NCBI RefSeq assembly: GCF_014075995.1
Contig: NZ_CP055153.1
Coordinates: 1,922,001-1,986,000 of the forward strand
Reading direction: 5' to 3'
Source of the DNA: Adhaeribacter radiodurans
GTDB taxonomy: Bacteria; Bacteroidota; Bacteroidia; Cytophagales; Hymenobacteraceae
DNA length: 64,000 bases
Position 1 is the first letter of the stretch, and each line of letters begins with the position of its first letter. A program made the translations under genes and the position numbers. The notes beneath the pieces are model-generated. The model saw nothing but the letters and a program-made list of their open reading frames with translations, was not told where the DNA came from and searched no databases. This document shows positions 37,301-46,702 of the stretch, piece by piece.

Positions 37301-37732
37301 TATTTTATAAAGTTTGTTAGATGCTTTAAATTGTTTGCTGAAATACAAGCATGGTAGAATCTTAGTTGAAAATAAGAATATTTGTATTTTCTAGTTTAGT
37401 AACGAATCTTGCCATTGCATTACTAAAAATTGAGGATATTGGAAATTAATTTTAAAAACTAACCTGTAAATTTTAAATTCTTTAGACTTTTAAGCTAAAT
37501 AGAATTTTTCTACTATCTCTTGTAGATAATTTTATCTAAAAGGTTGAATTTAAGTTATATACCTCTCGATAATAAATCTTGGAATATTTCTTTTAACTCT
37601 TTGAAATAGGTAAATTAAGTGGTGTTAACCCACTTAGCTGCTGATTATTGTGTTCTGTTAAATTTTTATTTCTAGATGGTTCGGCCTAGTTTTGCGCCTT
37701 CTTTATTAATTTTTAACCAAGGTGTATAACTT
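37301..37732. other. 432-base intergenic region
   Basis: AT-rich, no gene found. A plus-strand -7 box TAGTTTTG (37687-37694) is placed for the M23 peptidase gene. Confidence 0.5.
37687..37694 (+). promoter_or_regulatory. -7 box of the M23 peptidase gene
   Basis: TAGTTTTG fits TAnnTTTG and is 38 bases before the start codon; the -33 zone is T-rich only. Confidence 0.35.
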
Positions 37733-39064
37733 ATGTTCAAACGTAATAAAGGTCTGTTCATTCTTATTGCATTATCTTTTCTCATTTTTATCTCCGCTGC
37801 TCAGACCCTAAACTTTGATATAAGCCGTGTTCTTTCTGGGTCGCAAACCACGGCCACCCCGAAACTGCCGGTTGTTCAAAAGGAAATAAAAAAATTAGCT
37901 CCCGTGGTATTTGGAATTTCTACCGATTCTTTAACCATTGTGGAAGGTACCATAAACCGGGGCGAGAGTATCTCGGATATTTTAACGAAATATAATATCT
38001 CGCCTACTATGGTTCATAACCTGGCTCAAAAAGCAAAGCCGGTTTTTAACGTTCGTCGCATTCAGTCGCGGCGCCATTATGTGCTATTACACAGCTTGGA
38101 TTCAGCTCAAACGGCGCAATATTTTATTTACGAGCCGAGTAGTACCGAGTACGTGATTTATGATTTACGCGGCGACTTAGCTGTAACCCGACATGAACGG
38201 GAAATAAAAGTAGTGGAACGGGAGCTAGCCGGTGAAATTAAAGGATCTCTATACGAGTCGGTGCTGGCTGCGGGCGGATCAGCGCAAATGGTAAATCAGT
38301 TAGCCGATGTTTACGGCTGGCGGTTGAATCTTAATCAACTGCAACCTGGCGACCAATTTAAACTAATTTTTGAAGAGAAACTGGTAAACAATACTACTAT
38401 TGGCTACGGCGCTTTAAAAGCTGCCTTTTTTGAACATAGTGGCCAACCGCTTTACGCCATTGGTTTCGATCAGGGAAAAGGAATTACTTATTTCGACCAG
38501 GATGGTAAAAGTTTTAAAAAGGCTTTCCTGAAAGAACCTTTGGAATACACCCGCATCAGTAGCCGTTATACCATGAACCGTTTTCATCCGGTGCAAAAGC
38601 GGTTTAAAGCGCACTTAGGCACCGACTTTGCCGCTCCCCGGGGCACCCCTATCCGGAGTGTCGGCGATGGTGTAATTTTAGATGCGGCTTACAATTTTGG
38701 TAATGGTTATTTCGTGAAAATTCAGCACAACAAAACATTTACTACACAATACCTGCATCTTTCCCGTTTTGCTAAAGGTATCCGGCGGGGCAGAAAAGTA
38801 ACGCAAGGCCAAACAATTGGATATGTAGGCAGTACAGGGCTTTCTACCGGTCCGCATTTGTGTTACCGCCTCTGGAAAAATGGCAAGCAAGTAGATGCCT
38901 TACGCGTAAAGTTGCCTTTAGCTGATCCTATTAATAAGAAAAACCAGGCAACTTTCTTTGCCAATAAAGAATTAATTATTAAAAGAATGGAAGCCATGGC
39001 CATTACTCCAACTAAATCTGATCTCCTGGCATCGGAAAAAGCTGAAACTTCGCGGAAAAGCTAA
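37733..39064 (+). CDS. M23-family peptidoglycan metallopeptidase with altered HxH motif
   Basis: A 443-residue envelope protein. One N-terminal membrane anchor (about 8-24) is followed by an OapA/LysM-like region (about 66-150, INRGESISDILTKYNIS) and the M23 domain (about 270-400). Zinc ligands H294 and D298 lie in AHLGTDFAAP, and H342 in YLHLS is present. The final HxH motif reads GPHLCYRLW, so the usual second His is Cys377. Cys could still bind zinc, or the enzyme may be impaired and act as a regulator, as EnvC/NlpD do. It is probably involved in cell-wall remodelling. Confidence 0.92.
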   Translation: MFKRNKGLFILIALSFLIFISAAQTLNFDISRVLSGSQTTATPKLPVVQKEIKKLAPVVFGISTDSLTIVEGTINRGESISDILTKYNISPTMVHNLAQKAKPVFNVRRIQSRRHYVLLHSLDSAQTAQYFIYEPSSTEYVIYDLRGDLAVTRHEREIKVVERELAGEIKGSLYESVLAAGGSAQMVNQLADVYGWRLNLNQLQPGDQFKLIFEEKLVNNTTIGYGALKAAFFEHSGQPLYAIGFDQGKGITYFDQDGKSFKKAFLKEPLEYTRISSRYTMNRFHPVQKRFKAHLGTDFAAPRGTPIRSVGDGVILDAAYNFGNGYFVKIQHNKTFTTQYLHLSRFAKGIRRGRKVTQGQTIGYVGSTGLSTGPHLCYRLWKNGKQVDALRVKLPLADPINKKNQATFFANKELIIKRMEAMAITPTKSDLLASEKAETSRKS

Positions 39065-39251
39065 AGAGTAAAAACTAAATCCAGCATTTTTTTGCTTATA
39101 GAGGGGATTAACTCTCAAGAACTAAATTCTTATTTAGCAATTTTAGTAAATTTTACTATTTACGCCAGCAAAAAATAATTAACCTGTGGCGGTTTAGGAA
39201 ATTTTATTCAGTATAGAAAGGTTAATAGACTACTGTTAATCATAATTTTAA

Positions 39252-39440
39252 ATGGAATTAAGCAAAGAAGATTTTAATTATAAGTTTCAGGATACATTAG
39301 AAAATATTTTAATTGCTATGGCGGAACATCCGGAAGTAAAACCGGAGAAATTCTACAGCATGGCTTGTATTCTCGAAAACTTAGCTTTTTTTGGACCTGT
39401 GGTGTACGATGTTATTCAAAATCCCAAAAAAGCCTCTTAG
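39252..39440 (+). CDS. Small uncharacterised protein
   Basis: A 62-residue, acidic, largely helical protein starting MELSKEDFNYKFQDTLENIL. It has no membrane segment and no motif that I recognise. The ATG is 188 bases after the M23 stop. Codon use is like that of the neighbours, and the sequence is not low-complexity, which supports a real gene. A TTTACTAAA copy follows its stop at 39454-39462. Confidence 0.55.
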   Translation: MELSKEDFNYKFQDTLENILIAMAEHPEVKPEKFYSMACILENLAFFGPVVYDVIQNPKKAS

Positions 39441-39594
39441 TAAGATAAATTAATTTACTAAATGATAAATACTTCGACGTAATTAGTTAAGAATATATTT
39501 TATATTAAGTTATTGCTTATCAGGTATTTAATGAAGTAGCAACTAATAACGAACAACTACTTATTTCCTCTTCAATACTATTTTGCTTTACCTG

Positions 39595-40701
39595 TTAAGG
39601 TAACAATTTTTTAAAGAACGGCACTAGTTGGTTAGCCAAAATAGCATGATCCTCAACGTTAGGATGGCCCGAACAGCCCCGGGCTTGCATGGACTCGAAG
39701 AAAAATAGAGCTACTGGTTTAGCCGTTGGGTACAAGGCATCCGTATTTCGTTTTACTGCCGTGAGGCAATTTTGTAGAAGAGTGCGGTTAGTGCCGTTTA
39801 TCATGGGGCTGCTTAAAAGGGCAATTTGAGCCTGTGGGTATTTAGTTTTTACTAATTGTACAAAGGCAATGTAGTTACTCACAAAACGGGCACTATCAAA
39901 AGGTAATCTTTCTTTTTTACCATCTCCATTGCTAAAATCATTGGTGCCTAAGGCTATGCTTACCACTTGCGGGGAGTAGGTAGTAAAATCCCAACTTTGC
40001 GGATTATTTACCTGAAAATCTGGTTTTCCGTATACTTGCGGCATGGTTGGCTCGTTGCTGTTCCAGTTGCGGTAAATGCCAATCCCACTCACGCTGCTTA
40101 ACACAAAATTACTCCCGAGCTGGCGGGCAACTCTGGGCCCATAGGCCATATAGGCGTTATGCTGGTCGTGGTACACGCCGGTACCGCAAGGTACTTCCGA
40201 AGGATCAGCCGCTGCCCCGCAGGTAATACTATTTCCGATAAACTCAATTAATGGCTGAGCTGGTTTTTTTACAGATTTTACATTTTTACCGGTAACTTTT
40301 TGAATTACAATGGCTCCGGTGTGGGCTTCGGTTGCTTTATATATCCAGACAGTATGCGTACCTGCATTAGAAGCTTTAATTTGGATAGGTTCTAGTGAGT
40401 TGCCAGAAATTTTAATTCTTTTCTGATACACGCCATCTAACTCGTATTGCAAATAATTATGCCCTTCAAAATTAGGAATAGTAGCAAATAATTGGCATTC
40501 TTCGCCTTCAAAAGTAAAACCAAAATGTACGGCTGAGCTGATTAACTCTACATTTTGTTCTTGGTTTACTAAATACCGACCATAAGGCTGCAAGGCAGTA
40601 GCCGGCAATGTATCTGCCGTTTGGAAATTAATTGCGGAGCGGACACAACTTAAACTTAAAAAGCAAAAGATGAAAAGCAGGAAATTTAAATAATACTTCA
40701 T
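39595..40701 (-). CDS. SGNH/GDSL esterase, CE2-like (carbohydrate acetylesterase)
   Basis: A 368-residue exported protein. The signal peptide ends LSLSC, possibly a lipobox (Cys19). The N-terminal beta-sandwich (about 35-135) matches the carbohydrate esterase 2 layout. The SGNH hydrolase domain follows (about 145-368), with Ser in IEFIGNSITCG, Asn/Asp in SIALGTNDFS and the catalytic His in RGCSGHPNVEDHA. It is likely to remove acetyl groups from xylan-type polysaccharides; the substrate is inferred. Confidence 0.9.
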   Translation of the reverse strand: MKYYLNFLLFIFCFLSLSCVRSAINFQTADTLPATALQPYGRYLVNQEQNVELISSAVHFGFTFEGEECQLFATIPNFEGHNYLQYELDGVYQKRIKISGNSLEPIQIKASNAGTHTVWIYKATEAHTGAIVIQKVTGKNVKSVKKPAQPLIEFIGNSITCGAAADPSEVPCGTGVYHDQHNAYMAYGPRVARQLGSNFVLSSVSGIGIYRNWNSNEPTMPQVYGKPDFQVNNPQSWDFTTYSPQVVSIALGTNDFSNGDGKKERLPFDSARFVSNYIAFVQLVKTKYPQAQIALLSSPMINGTNRTLLQNCLTAVKRNTDALYPTAKPVALFFFESMQARGCSGHPNVEDHAILANQLVPFFKKLLP

Positions 40702-41007
40702 AAACTTTTAACACGATTTTCTTACGGGTAGGGACAAGATTACGAACAATCCAGTTAGGTTCTACGGGTAAATTTTAAAATTGAACTTTCCTTTTAGAAG
40801 GCAAATCCTGTTCATTTCTGATTTTCTTGGTTTAAGTGGAAAAGAAAGGTTTGCTTAGAATTACGTATTACTTGGTTACTTTAAGCAGGTTTTCCGTTCT
40901 TTGCTCTAACTAACCCAGACATTAAATAGTAAATCTTTAAAAACTATTAACTCATTTATCCGGCTACAAAATTATTAATCTTCACTAGTAAATTCTCCCG
41001 ATTACGC
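40702..41007. other. 306-base divergent intergenic region
   Basis: Leader of the esterase gene (minus) and of the ABC ATPase gene (plus). No gene, box or hairpin that I can support. Confidence 0.5.
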
Positions 41008-42030
41008 ATGAACTCAACTTTACGGCCCAAAAAAGCACCGGCTACGCAAACTTTATTGCAGGTATCCGGCATTAATTTACTGGAGGCAGGTAACTGGGTT
41101 CTAAAAGATATAAACCTATCGCAACGAAGACTGCAAAAAATAGCCATTGCCGGCGAAACAGGTTCTGGTAAAAGTACTTTGCTGCAAACCATTGCCGGTT
41201 TAGTACAGCCTAGTTCCGGCGAAGTGCGTTTTGAACAGAAAAGAGTAAAAGGACCCCAGGAACACTTAATTCCGGGGCATCCGGGTATTGCTTACTTGTC
41301 GCAGCAATTTGAGTTACCGCGTTTCTTACGGGTCGAACAAGTTTTACAATATGCCAATAAGTTAACACCAGAAGAGGCCGAAACCTTATACGAAGTTTGT
41401 CGCATATCTCACCTGCTTCAGCGCCGCACCGAACATTTATCAGGGGGAGAGCGGCAACGGATTGCCCTGGCACGCTTACTTCTTTCCGGCCCTCAACTGT
41501 TATTGCTCGACGAACCTTATTCTAACCTGGATATTATGCACAAGAATATTCTGAAAGCAGTTATCCAAGACATTAGTGAAAGTCTGCAAATTACTTGTAC
41601 GCTCATTTCTCACGATCCGCAGGACACGCTTTCGTGGGCAGATGAAATTATAATAATGCAAACCGGAAAGATTATTCAGCAAGGAGCACCCAAGCAAATT
41701 TACCAACAACCGGTAAATGCCTATGCTGCGGGTTTATTTGGCGATTTTAATTTGTTACCCTTAGTAAAAGCAAAAAAAATAGCTAAACTGCCAACAGAAA
41801 TAAAAACCCAAAAGAATGTACTTATCCGGCCGGAAGATTTTAAAATTTCTTCTTCTGACGGAAGTAGCTTAACGGGAAAGATTAAAAAAGTAAATTTTTA
41901 TGGCAGCTATTACGTGCTGGAAGTAGGGTTACCAGGTTTGATGGTGAAAGTGAGAACGGATGTACGTGATTTTAAAACAGGTGATACTGTCTCGATTTCA
42001 ATTGCTCCGAAAGCACTTTGGTATGTGTAA
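41008..42030 (+). CDS. ABC transporter ATP-binding protein with TOBE-like tail, orphan
   Basis: A 340-residue ATPase of the PotA/CysA/MalK type. Walker A is GETGSGKST (about 48-56), the signature LSGGERQRIALARLL, Walker B LLLDEPYSNLD and the H-loop ISHDPQDTLSWADEI. A C-terminal TOBE-like region follows (about 255-335, VLIRPEDFKI...VNFYGSYYVLEV). No permease or binding protein is encoded nearby, so its partner is elsewhere or it serves several permeases. Confidence 0.92.
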   Translation: MNSTLRPKKAPATQTLLQVSGINLLEAGNWVLKDINLSQRRLQKIAIAGETGSGKSTLLQTIAGLVQPSSGEVRFEQKRVKGPQEHLIPGHPGIAYLSQQFELPRFLRVEQVLQYANKLTPEEAETLYEVCRISHLLQRRTEHLSGGERQRIALARLLLSGPQLLLLDEPYSNLDIMHKNILKAVIQDISESLQITCTLISHDPQDTLSWADEIIIMQTGKIIQQGAPKQIYQQPVNAYAAGLFGDFNLLPLVKAKKIAKLPTEIKTQKNVLIRPEDFKISSSDGSSLTGKIKKVNFYGSYYVLEVGLPGLMVKVRTDVRDFKTGDTVSISIAPKALWYV

Positions 42031-42945
42031 TTTTTTAACTTTTAGAATTACTGATCTTTGTGAATTCTGCAATTTTGATTGGAGGGATTCTTAGTTCCCT
42101 GTCTATAGTACTAACTTGTTCAGGAATTCAAATTTGCTTTATAACCAGTGGACTTGTTTTAGTTTATTCTGCCATTATTAATAACCTAAGCACAGGGAAG
42201 GAGAGGCGGTTATAACTTTTTTCTGTTTTCGAGCGCATTTCTTCTTTCAATCAATTAAAAATATAATTGCTCCTATAATATTAAAAGTTCTAAGCTTAGA
42301 ACCATTGGTTTTTCTTTTCGTACCATAATCTGTTCTGGTTGTTCTGATTTATTTCAAATTCATACCCTTGAAATATAATAAAAATACCAGGTGTAAAGTT
42401 TATACAATAAATTTATCATATTTGCATTGTTAAACTATGTATATCAATATGAAACAGTTGAACATTTTCTATTTCCTCTTCAAAGAGAAATAATCCTATC
42501 CCTTAAGAAGGAAGAACGGACATCGTTATAACTCTCCTTCTATTTTCATACCTATATTATTCATTTTATACCCTTTCTAAAAGAAAGTGGGAAGAGGCTA
42601 TTTTTACTTCTGGTAATAAAATTTCGCATGAAGTTCCATAGTGTAATTAAAGAAGTTTTTATGCCAATTACCACGAGTAAAAAGTACTTCTAGCCATTAC
42701 TTTTCTTTGCAAGGCCATTTAATGGCTCTGCTTTCTGAAAGGGATTCCCTTAGAATGAATAAGGTTTAATAAATTTTGTTTTAACTAAATAACTCCTTCT
42801 TATCGACTATGAAAGCCAATTAATTATGGCTTTTTGTAAAAACGAGTGCGCCCCTATTTTTTAGTAATAGTAAAGGCGCGGGAGCTTAAGAATTGATTTA
42901 AGCGCATTTGATAAGCAGGGAGATTATTATAAATCTTGATAAAAA
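42031..42945. other. 915-base intergenic region with an isolated terminator
   Basis: The longest gap in the window. No coding sequence was found on either strand. A plus-strand hairpin plus T-run sits at 42812-42835, nearly 800 bases after the nearest upstream gene, so it may end an untranslated RNA. A second, looser structure with GCGCC/GGCGC arms lies around 42848-42880. Confidence 0.5.
42812..42835 (+). terminator. Isolated intrinsic terminator
   Basis: AAAGCCA / TGGCTTT stem (7 bp) with an 8-base loop, followed by TTTG. No plus-strand gene ends within about 780 bases upstream. Confidence 0.5.
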
Positions 42946-43524
42946 ATGAAAAAGAATTATTATGCTTGCTGGTTTCGGCTGGATCAAGTAGACCAATATT
43001 TAATTTGGATAAATAAATCGAATAGTGACCCGGAAGAAGTTTTATTAGATGGGCAAGGTCGGGTACAGGTGTTTAAAAGTGAATTAAATTTGGTAAAGTA
43101 CGCTAAGACTAAGGGTATAAAAATAAAAAAGGAAGAACCCATCTTGCACAATTTAGATGCCGTAGAAGAATGGCTGCAACAACCAAACAATAACATTAAT
43201 TGTGATGATTGTTTGGCGGCCTGGAATTTATTTACCGATGTAGCGTATTCGTTAAAGTTAACTTTTAACGGCGACAAAATTGGTAGATTACGAAACCGGA
43301 TTTACGATAAACTCTTTTGGGGTAATAATGATTTTGTAGGCGATCCCATTCTGGGGCACCCTAGTGGGCAATTTTATATTCCGGAATGGTCCCCGGCGGA
43401 AGTATGTAAATTAGCCAAAATCTTAAAACAAGGATTTAAGCTGTTTAGGAGTAAATTAATTGAAGTAAAGGAAAATAAGAACTTTCTGCTTCAGGAATTA
43501 ACTGCTACTATTTTTTTGAATTAA
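42946..43524 (+). CDS. Uncharacterised protein
   Basis: A 192-residue soluble protein (MKKNYYACWFRLDQVDQYLIW...). It has two cysteines close together (NCDDCLAAWNLFTDVAYSL, about 85-103) and a lysine-rich C-terminal helix. I recognise no family. It appears monocistronic, with its own terminator at 43636-43661. The residue pattern is regular and the codon use normal for the window. Confidence 0.7.
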   Translation: MKKNYYACWFRLDQVDQYLIWINKSNSDPEEVLLDGQGRVQVFKSELNLVKYAKTKGIKIKKEEPILHNLDAVEEWLQQPNNNINCDDCLAAWNLFTDVAYSLKLTFNGDKIGRLRNRIYDKLFWGNNDFVGDPILGHPSGQFYIPEWSPAEVCKLAKILKQGFKLFRSKLIEVKENKNFLLQELTATIFLN

Positions 43525-43635
43525 TAATTTAAAATTAGAGCAAAGGCAATCTGCTTTTATTTTGTTTAATTAGATGAGCAGTAAAAATTGATTTATTTCT
43601 AATTATTAAGAGTTAAACCGGATTCCACTGAAAAG

Positions 43636-43661
43636 GCCTGGTACAAAGCCAGGCTTTTTTT
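43636..43661 (+). terminator. Intrinsic terminator after the uncharacterised gene
   Basis: GCCTGG (43636-43641) and CCAGGC (43649-43654) with a 7-base loop, then seven T residues. It lies 112 bases downstream of the stop at 43524. Confidence 0.75.
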
Positions 43662-43798
43662 AAGGTTTAATCACCCCTTTGTACCATAGGGAAAGGAAAA
43701 ATAAGATTATTTTAGTATAGTTCTGTTCTGTCTTGGAAGGGTAACAGGCAAAATTTACTAGTAATAGGAGATTTTTTGACCAGCTAAACTCCAAAAAT

Positions 43799-44263
43799 TT
43801 AAGCCGTTTGCTCTTTCTCCTTAGTAATTTGCTTTTCGCTGGCTGCTTGTAAGAACTCCAGGGATTGAGCCATATCCTGAGCAAGAGTTTTCGTTAACAT
43901 TTTCCGGAACAGCCATGCCAGAATACCGGTCATGCTTTCGCTAACCTGAACTTCGGTGGTCTCTCCTAAATCCGTTAAAACCCAGTTATGAATGGCATAT
44001 ATGCCGTACACTTTTCCGGTCCAGCCAAAAAATTTGTAAGGAGAAACCGTATGCAGCTTAGAGTGAATTTTCATTCCGCCAGTTTTCCAGTCAAAAGTAG
44101 TTTCAGGCGCTAAAGAACCGTTTAGCCTGGTTTCTTTTACGTTTGGCATCCAGCTTCTCCAATTACTTATATTAGTAAGCACCGACCATACTTGTTCAAC
44201 TCTGGCCTGTATTAAAATTTTTTGACTGCATACTACGGGTGCCTGATCATTGATAGGTATCAT
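43799..44263 (-). CDS. SRPBCC/polyketide-cyclase-like protein
   Basis: A 154-residue START/SRPBCC domain protein. The opening CSQKILIQARVEQVWSVLTNISNWRSWMP is typical, and TTFDWKTGGMKIHSKLHTVSP, FFGWTGKVYG and LTDLGETTEVQVSESMTG form the beta-grip strands. It should bind a hydrophobic ligand in its cavity. The Crp/Fnr gene precedes it by 109 bases on the same strand, so the two may be co-regulated. Confidence 0.85.
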   Translation of the reverse strand: MIPINDQAPVVCSQKILIQARVEQVWSVLTNISNWRSWMPNVKETRLNGSLAPETTFDWKTGGMKIHSKLHTVSPYKFFGWTGKVYGIYAIHNWVLTDLGETTEVQVSESMTGILAWLFRKMLTKTLAQDMAQSLEFLQAASEKQITKEKEQTA

Positions 44264-44372
44264 TTCTTAAGATTTTAGTAGTTGAACTTTTCACGTTCCG
44301 GCTCTCAGGTGCTAAGAACCAATACAAAGTTCAACTATTCATTTTTCATCACCCTTGACAAAAATCAAGAAA

Positions 44373-44942
44373 TTAAAATTTAATTTTTTTACGCAGCCTG
44401 CTCAAGGTTTCAGGAGTCATTCCCATCATAGAGGCTAAATAATGTAAGGGAACCTGGTTAAAGAGCTCCGGATTTTGGGCAAAATACAACTGGTAGCGTT
44501 CTTCGGCGGTCTTGGAAAGTAAGGTAAAAATGCGGTCTTCTAAAAGGGTAAAACAACGGGCAATAAACAGTTTTTCTAATTCGTGCCATTGCGGAATAAT
44601 GTGCCCCAAGTTATTGTAATCGGATTTATTAATGGAATACAACTGACTATCGGTTAGAGCCAGAATGTTCCATTTGGAAGGTTGATTAAAAATAATACCC
44701 GAAAGATCGGTTACAAAATAGCCTTTGGTAGAAATCCATTGGGTTATTTCTTTCCGGTCGGTGTTTACATAAACCCGAATGAGCCCCGATTTATGAAAAC
44801 TTAATGCGTTGCATACCTGTCCTTCTTTCAAGAAAAAATTACCTTTATTTAATTCCGTTAAATGAAAGAATGAAGTTATAGTTTGTACGTGTTCCTTACT
44901 TAAACCAAAATAAGAATTAATATAATGTTCCAGTTCGGTCAC
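44373..44942 (-). CDS. Crp/Fnr-family transcription regulator
   Basis: A 189-residue regulator with a cyclic-nucleotide-binding-like domain (about 18-115, FHLTELNKGNFFLKEGQVCNALSFHKSGLIRVYVN) and a C-terminal helix-turn-helix (about 160-189, PLHYLASMMGMTPETLSRLRKKI). It belongs to the Bacteroidetes-type Crp-like proteins, which lack the cAMP-specific residues as far as I can tell. Its probable target is the adjacent SRPBCC gene. Confidence 0.9.
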   Translation of the reverse strand: MTELEHYINSYFGLSKEHVQTITSFFHLTELNKGNFFLKEGQVCNALSFHKSGLIRVYVNTDRKEITQWISTKGYFVTDLSGIIFNQPSKWNILALTDSQLYSINKSDYNNLGHIIPQWHELEKLFIARCFTLLEDRIFTLLSKTAEERYQLYFAQNPELFNQVPLHYLASMMGMTPETLSRLRKKIKF

Positions 44943-45192
44943 GGCTTTATGTTTCGAGAAAACGCTTTTAGTAAGTATACAAGAATCTTTTTTGACCGGT
45001 GGTTTTGGAAATCCATCAATAAATAAAACGAATATACGTAAAAGTAAATTTATTCGCTCCAGCGAGCCTGCCGTTAAAATTAAGGAGGAAGGTAATCTAA
45101 GTTAAGCCATTGATGTTAAGTTGGCATCGATAAACTTGATTTATAAAGTAAATAGTAAAAAATTTATCTGGATGATAAAGTAAACCAACCAA

Positions 45193-45603
45193 TTAGCTTT
45201 TTTCCAATAACCATTCCATGGCTTCATAATGGTGCTGAAAATTACCAAAGCTGGAGGCCGAGTGGTTTTGTTTTAAAACTTTCTGATACAAATTTGCCAT
45301 GTGTTCATCATAAGGAGTGGACCCGGCGCAAACCCGGGCTACCTTTCTTACTACCGGAATTGGATAATTCTCCGCAAAATATTGTTGTACCTGTTCCTCG
45401 TCTACTGCAAAGTTGAGCTTGGCTGTAACATGGGTGGCATCTATTAAAATTTTTTCTATTTCGTATTTGTTAATTACTTCTATAACTTTTAACCAAAGTA
45501 AAGCTAAATCATCCAACGAAAAGTCTCCGATGCATCTCACTTCTACCATCTTTAACTCCGGATGATACTCCAGTTCCATATTATTTTTCGCAAATACTAG
45601 CAT
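45193..45603 (-). CDS. STAS/SpoIIAA-like small protein
   Basis: A 136-residue single-domain protein. The alternating strand/helix pattern with LEYHPELKMVEVRCIGDFSLDDLALL and IEKILIDATHVTAK fits a STAS/SpoIIAA-like fold. The conserved end (FGNFQHHYEAMEWLLEKS) is shared with the 138-residue protein at 50369-50785, so these are paralogs. The function is unknown. A TTG or ATG start choice is not an issue: the ATG at 45603 is preceded by a normal AT-rich leader. Confidence 0.75.
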   Translation of the reverse strand: MLVFAKNNMELEYHPELKMVEVRCIGDFSLDDLALLWLKVIEVINKYEIEKILIDATHVTAKLNFAVDEEQVQQYFAENYPIPVVRKVARVCAGSTPYDEHMANLYQKVLKQNHSASSFGNFQHHYEAMEWLLEKS

Positions 45604-46024
45604 ACTCGTTTTTTTATTGGCTGTAAGGTTATTAAATTTTTAAAGCTTCTAACCAGACAATACCTTGTTTGCTCTTAAGCTTGGCTAACAGAAGAATTAT
45701 AAACAACCAATTATAAATAGCGCAAATAGTAGAACCCATTTAAAACCAATATACGAAACAGAGCAACAAGAGAATAATGCTTTTTGTAAGTTAAGTTCTC
45801 TTTTTTGCTTTGTTCTTATTATTAAACCTGAATAAAACTTACCATTATAGATTATTTAAACCTTTTAATAGTAGTAAATTCAAATTAAAACTTAAATTCA
45901 TTTCTAAATTAAATTTTGGGTTTTCAGAAACCAGTTTTAATATTTTACGCATTATTGGTGCAAACAAGGATTGGTATGTTTAAATAATTCTTGTTTAAAT
46001 AACTATCAGGTAGGAGATACATAA
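45604..46024. other. 421-base divergent intergenic region
   Basis: AT-rich region between two STAS-like genes in opposite directions. I see no gene, exact -7 box or strong hairpin. Confidence 0.5.
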
Positions 46025-46453
46025 TTGAGCTACAAACTAAATTTAACCCTGGTTTATTCTAGTGAGTTTATTAAAATAGAAGCCGATCGGGAGCAAGACT
46101 ATCTGCTAGCTACCTGGCTGCAACAGCCAACGAGCGCTACCTTTCGGGAGCAACTGCAATGGGTAACAGATTACGCGTTAGCCAATCATATTAATAAAGC
46201 TTTGTTTGATATCCGCGAACGTGCCTATTTAGAAGTAGTTGATCAGAATTGGCTCATGCGCGAAATTATGCCATTGTTTAAAGAGAATAATTTAAGATTT
46301 GCCTATTTAATAAGTAAAACAACTTTAGCCGCCATGGATATTTTCCGGATTCAAGCTGCCGTTGAAGCAAATATGCCCGGTAAAAATCAGATGGAATTAA
46401 ATACATTTTTGAATAAAGATGAAGCTATAAACTGGTTAATGCAAACGAGATAA
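46025..46453 (+). CDS. STAS/SpoIIAA-like small protein, distant paralog
   Basis: A 142-residue protein with the plan of the gene divergent to it (strand, 'LLATWLQQPTSATFREQLQWVTDYAL', 'INKALFDIRER', C-terminal 'DEAINWLMQTR'). Sequence similarity is weak. The start is a TTG placed directly after an in-frame TAA; no earlier start is possible. The function is unknown. A bidirectional terminator follows. Confidence 0.7.
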   Translation: MSYKLNLTLVYSSEFIKIEADREQDYLLATWLQQPTSATFREQLQWVTDYALANHINKALFDIRERAYLEVVDQNWLMREIMPLFKENNLRFAYLISKTTLAAMDIFRIQAAVEANMPGKNQMELNTFLNKDEAINWLMQTR

Positions 46454-46534
46454 CATGTTGCTTTACAAGTTTTTATTGAAAGTTTAGTAAGGTATTGTTT
46501 GATTATGGAAGAAGATAGTACCCAACGTAGTTTT

Positions 46535-46571
46535 AAAAAAAGGCTTGGTTTCTACCAAGCCTTTTCTTTTT
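46535..46571. terminator. Bidirectional intrinsic terminator
   Basis: An 11-bp stem AAAAGGCTTGG (46538-46548) / CCAAGCCTTTT (46555-46565) with a 6-base loop. The flanking A-run and T-run let it serve the STAS-like gene on the plus strand and the VLRF1-like gene on the minus strand. Confidence 0.75.
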
Positions 46572-46702
46572 GTAATTAATCTAAAATGGGGTTAGCACGC
46601 TTGTAACAATCACTAGATTTTTTGATTGAAGTGCTTTTCAACGCTACTTTTTGCTCTTTCAAAAAGCAAAAATAAGTCTTAGATGGTATCCGATAAGTTG
46701 TC

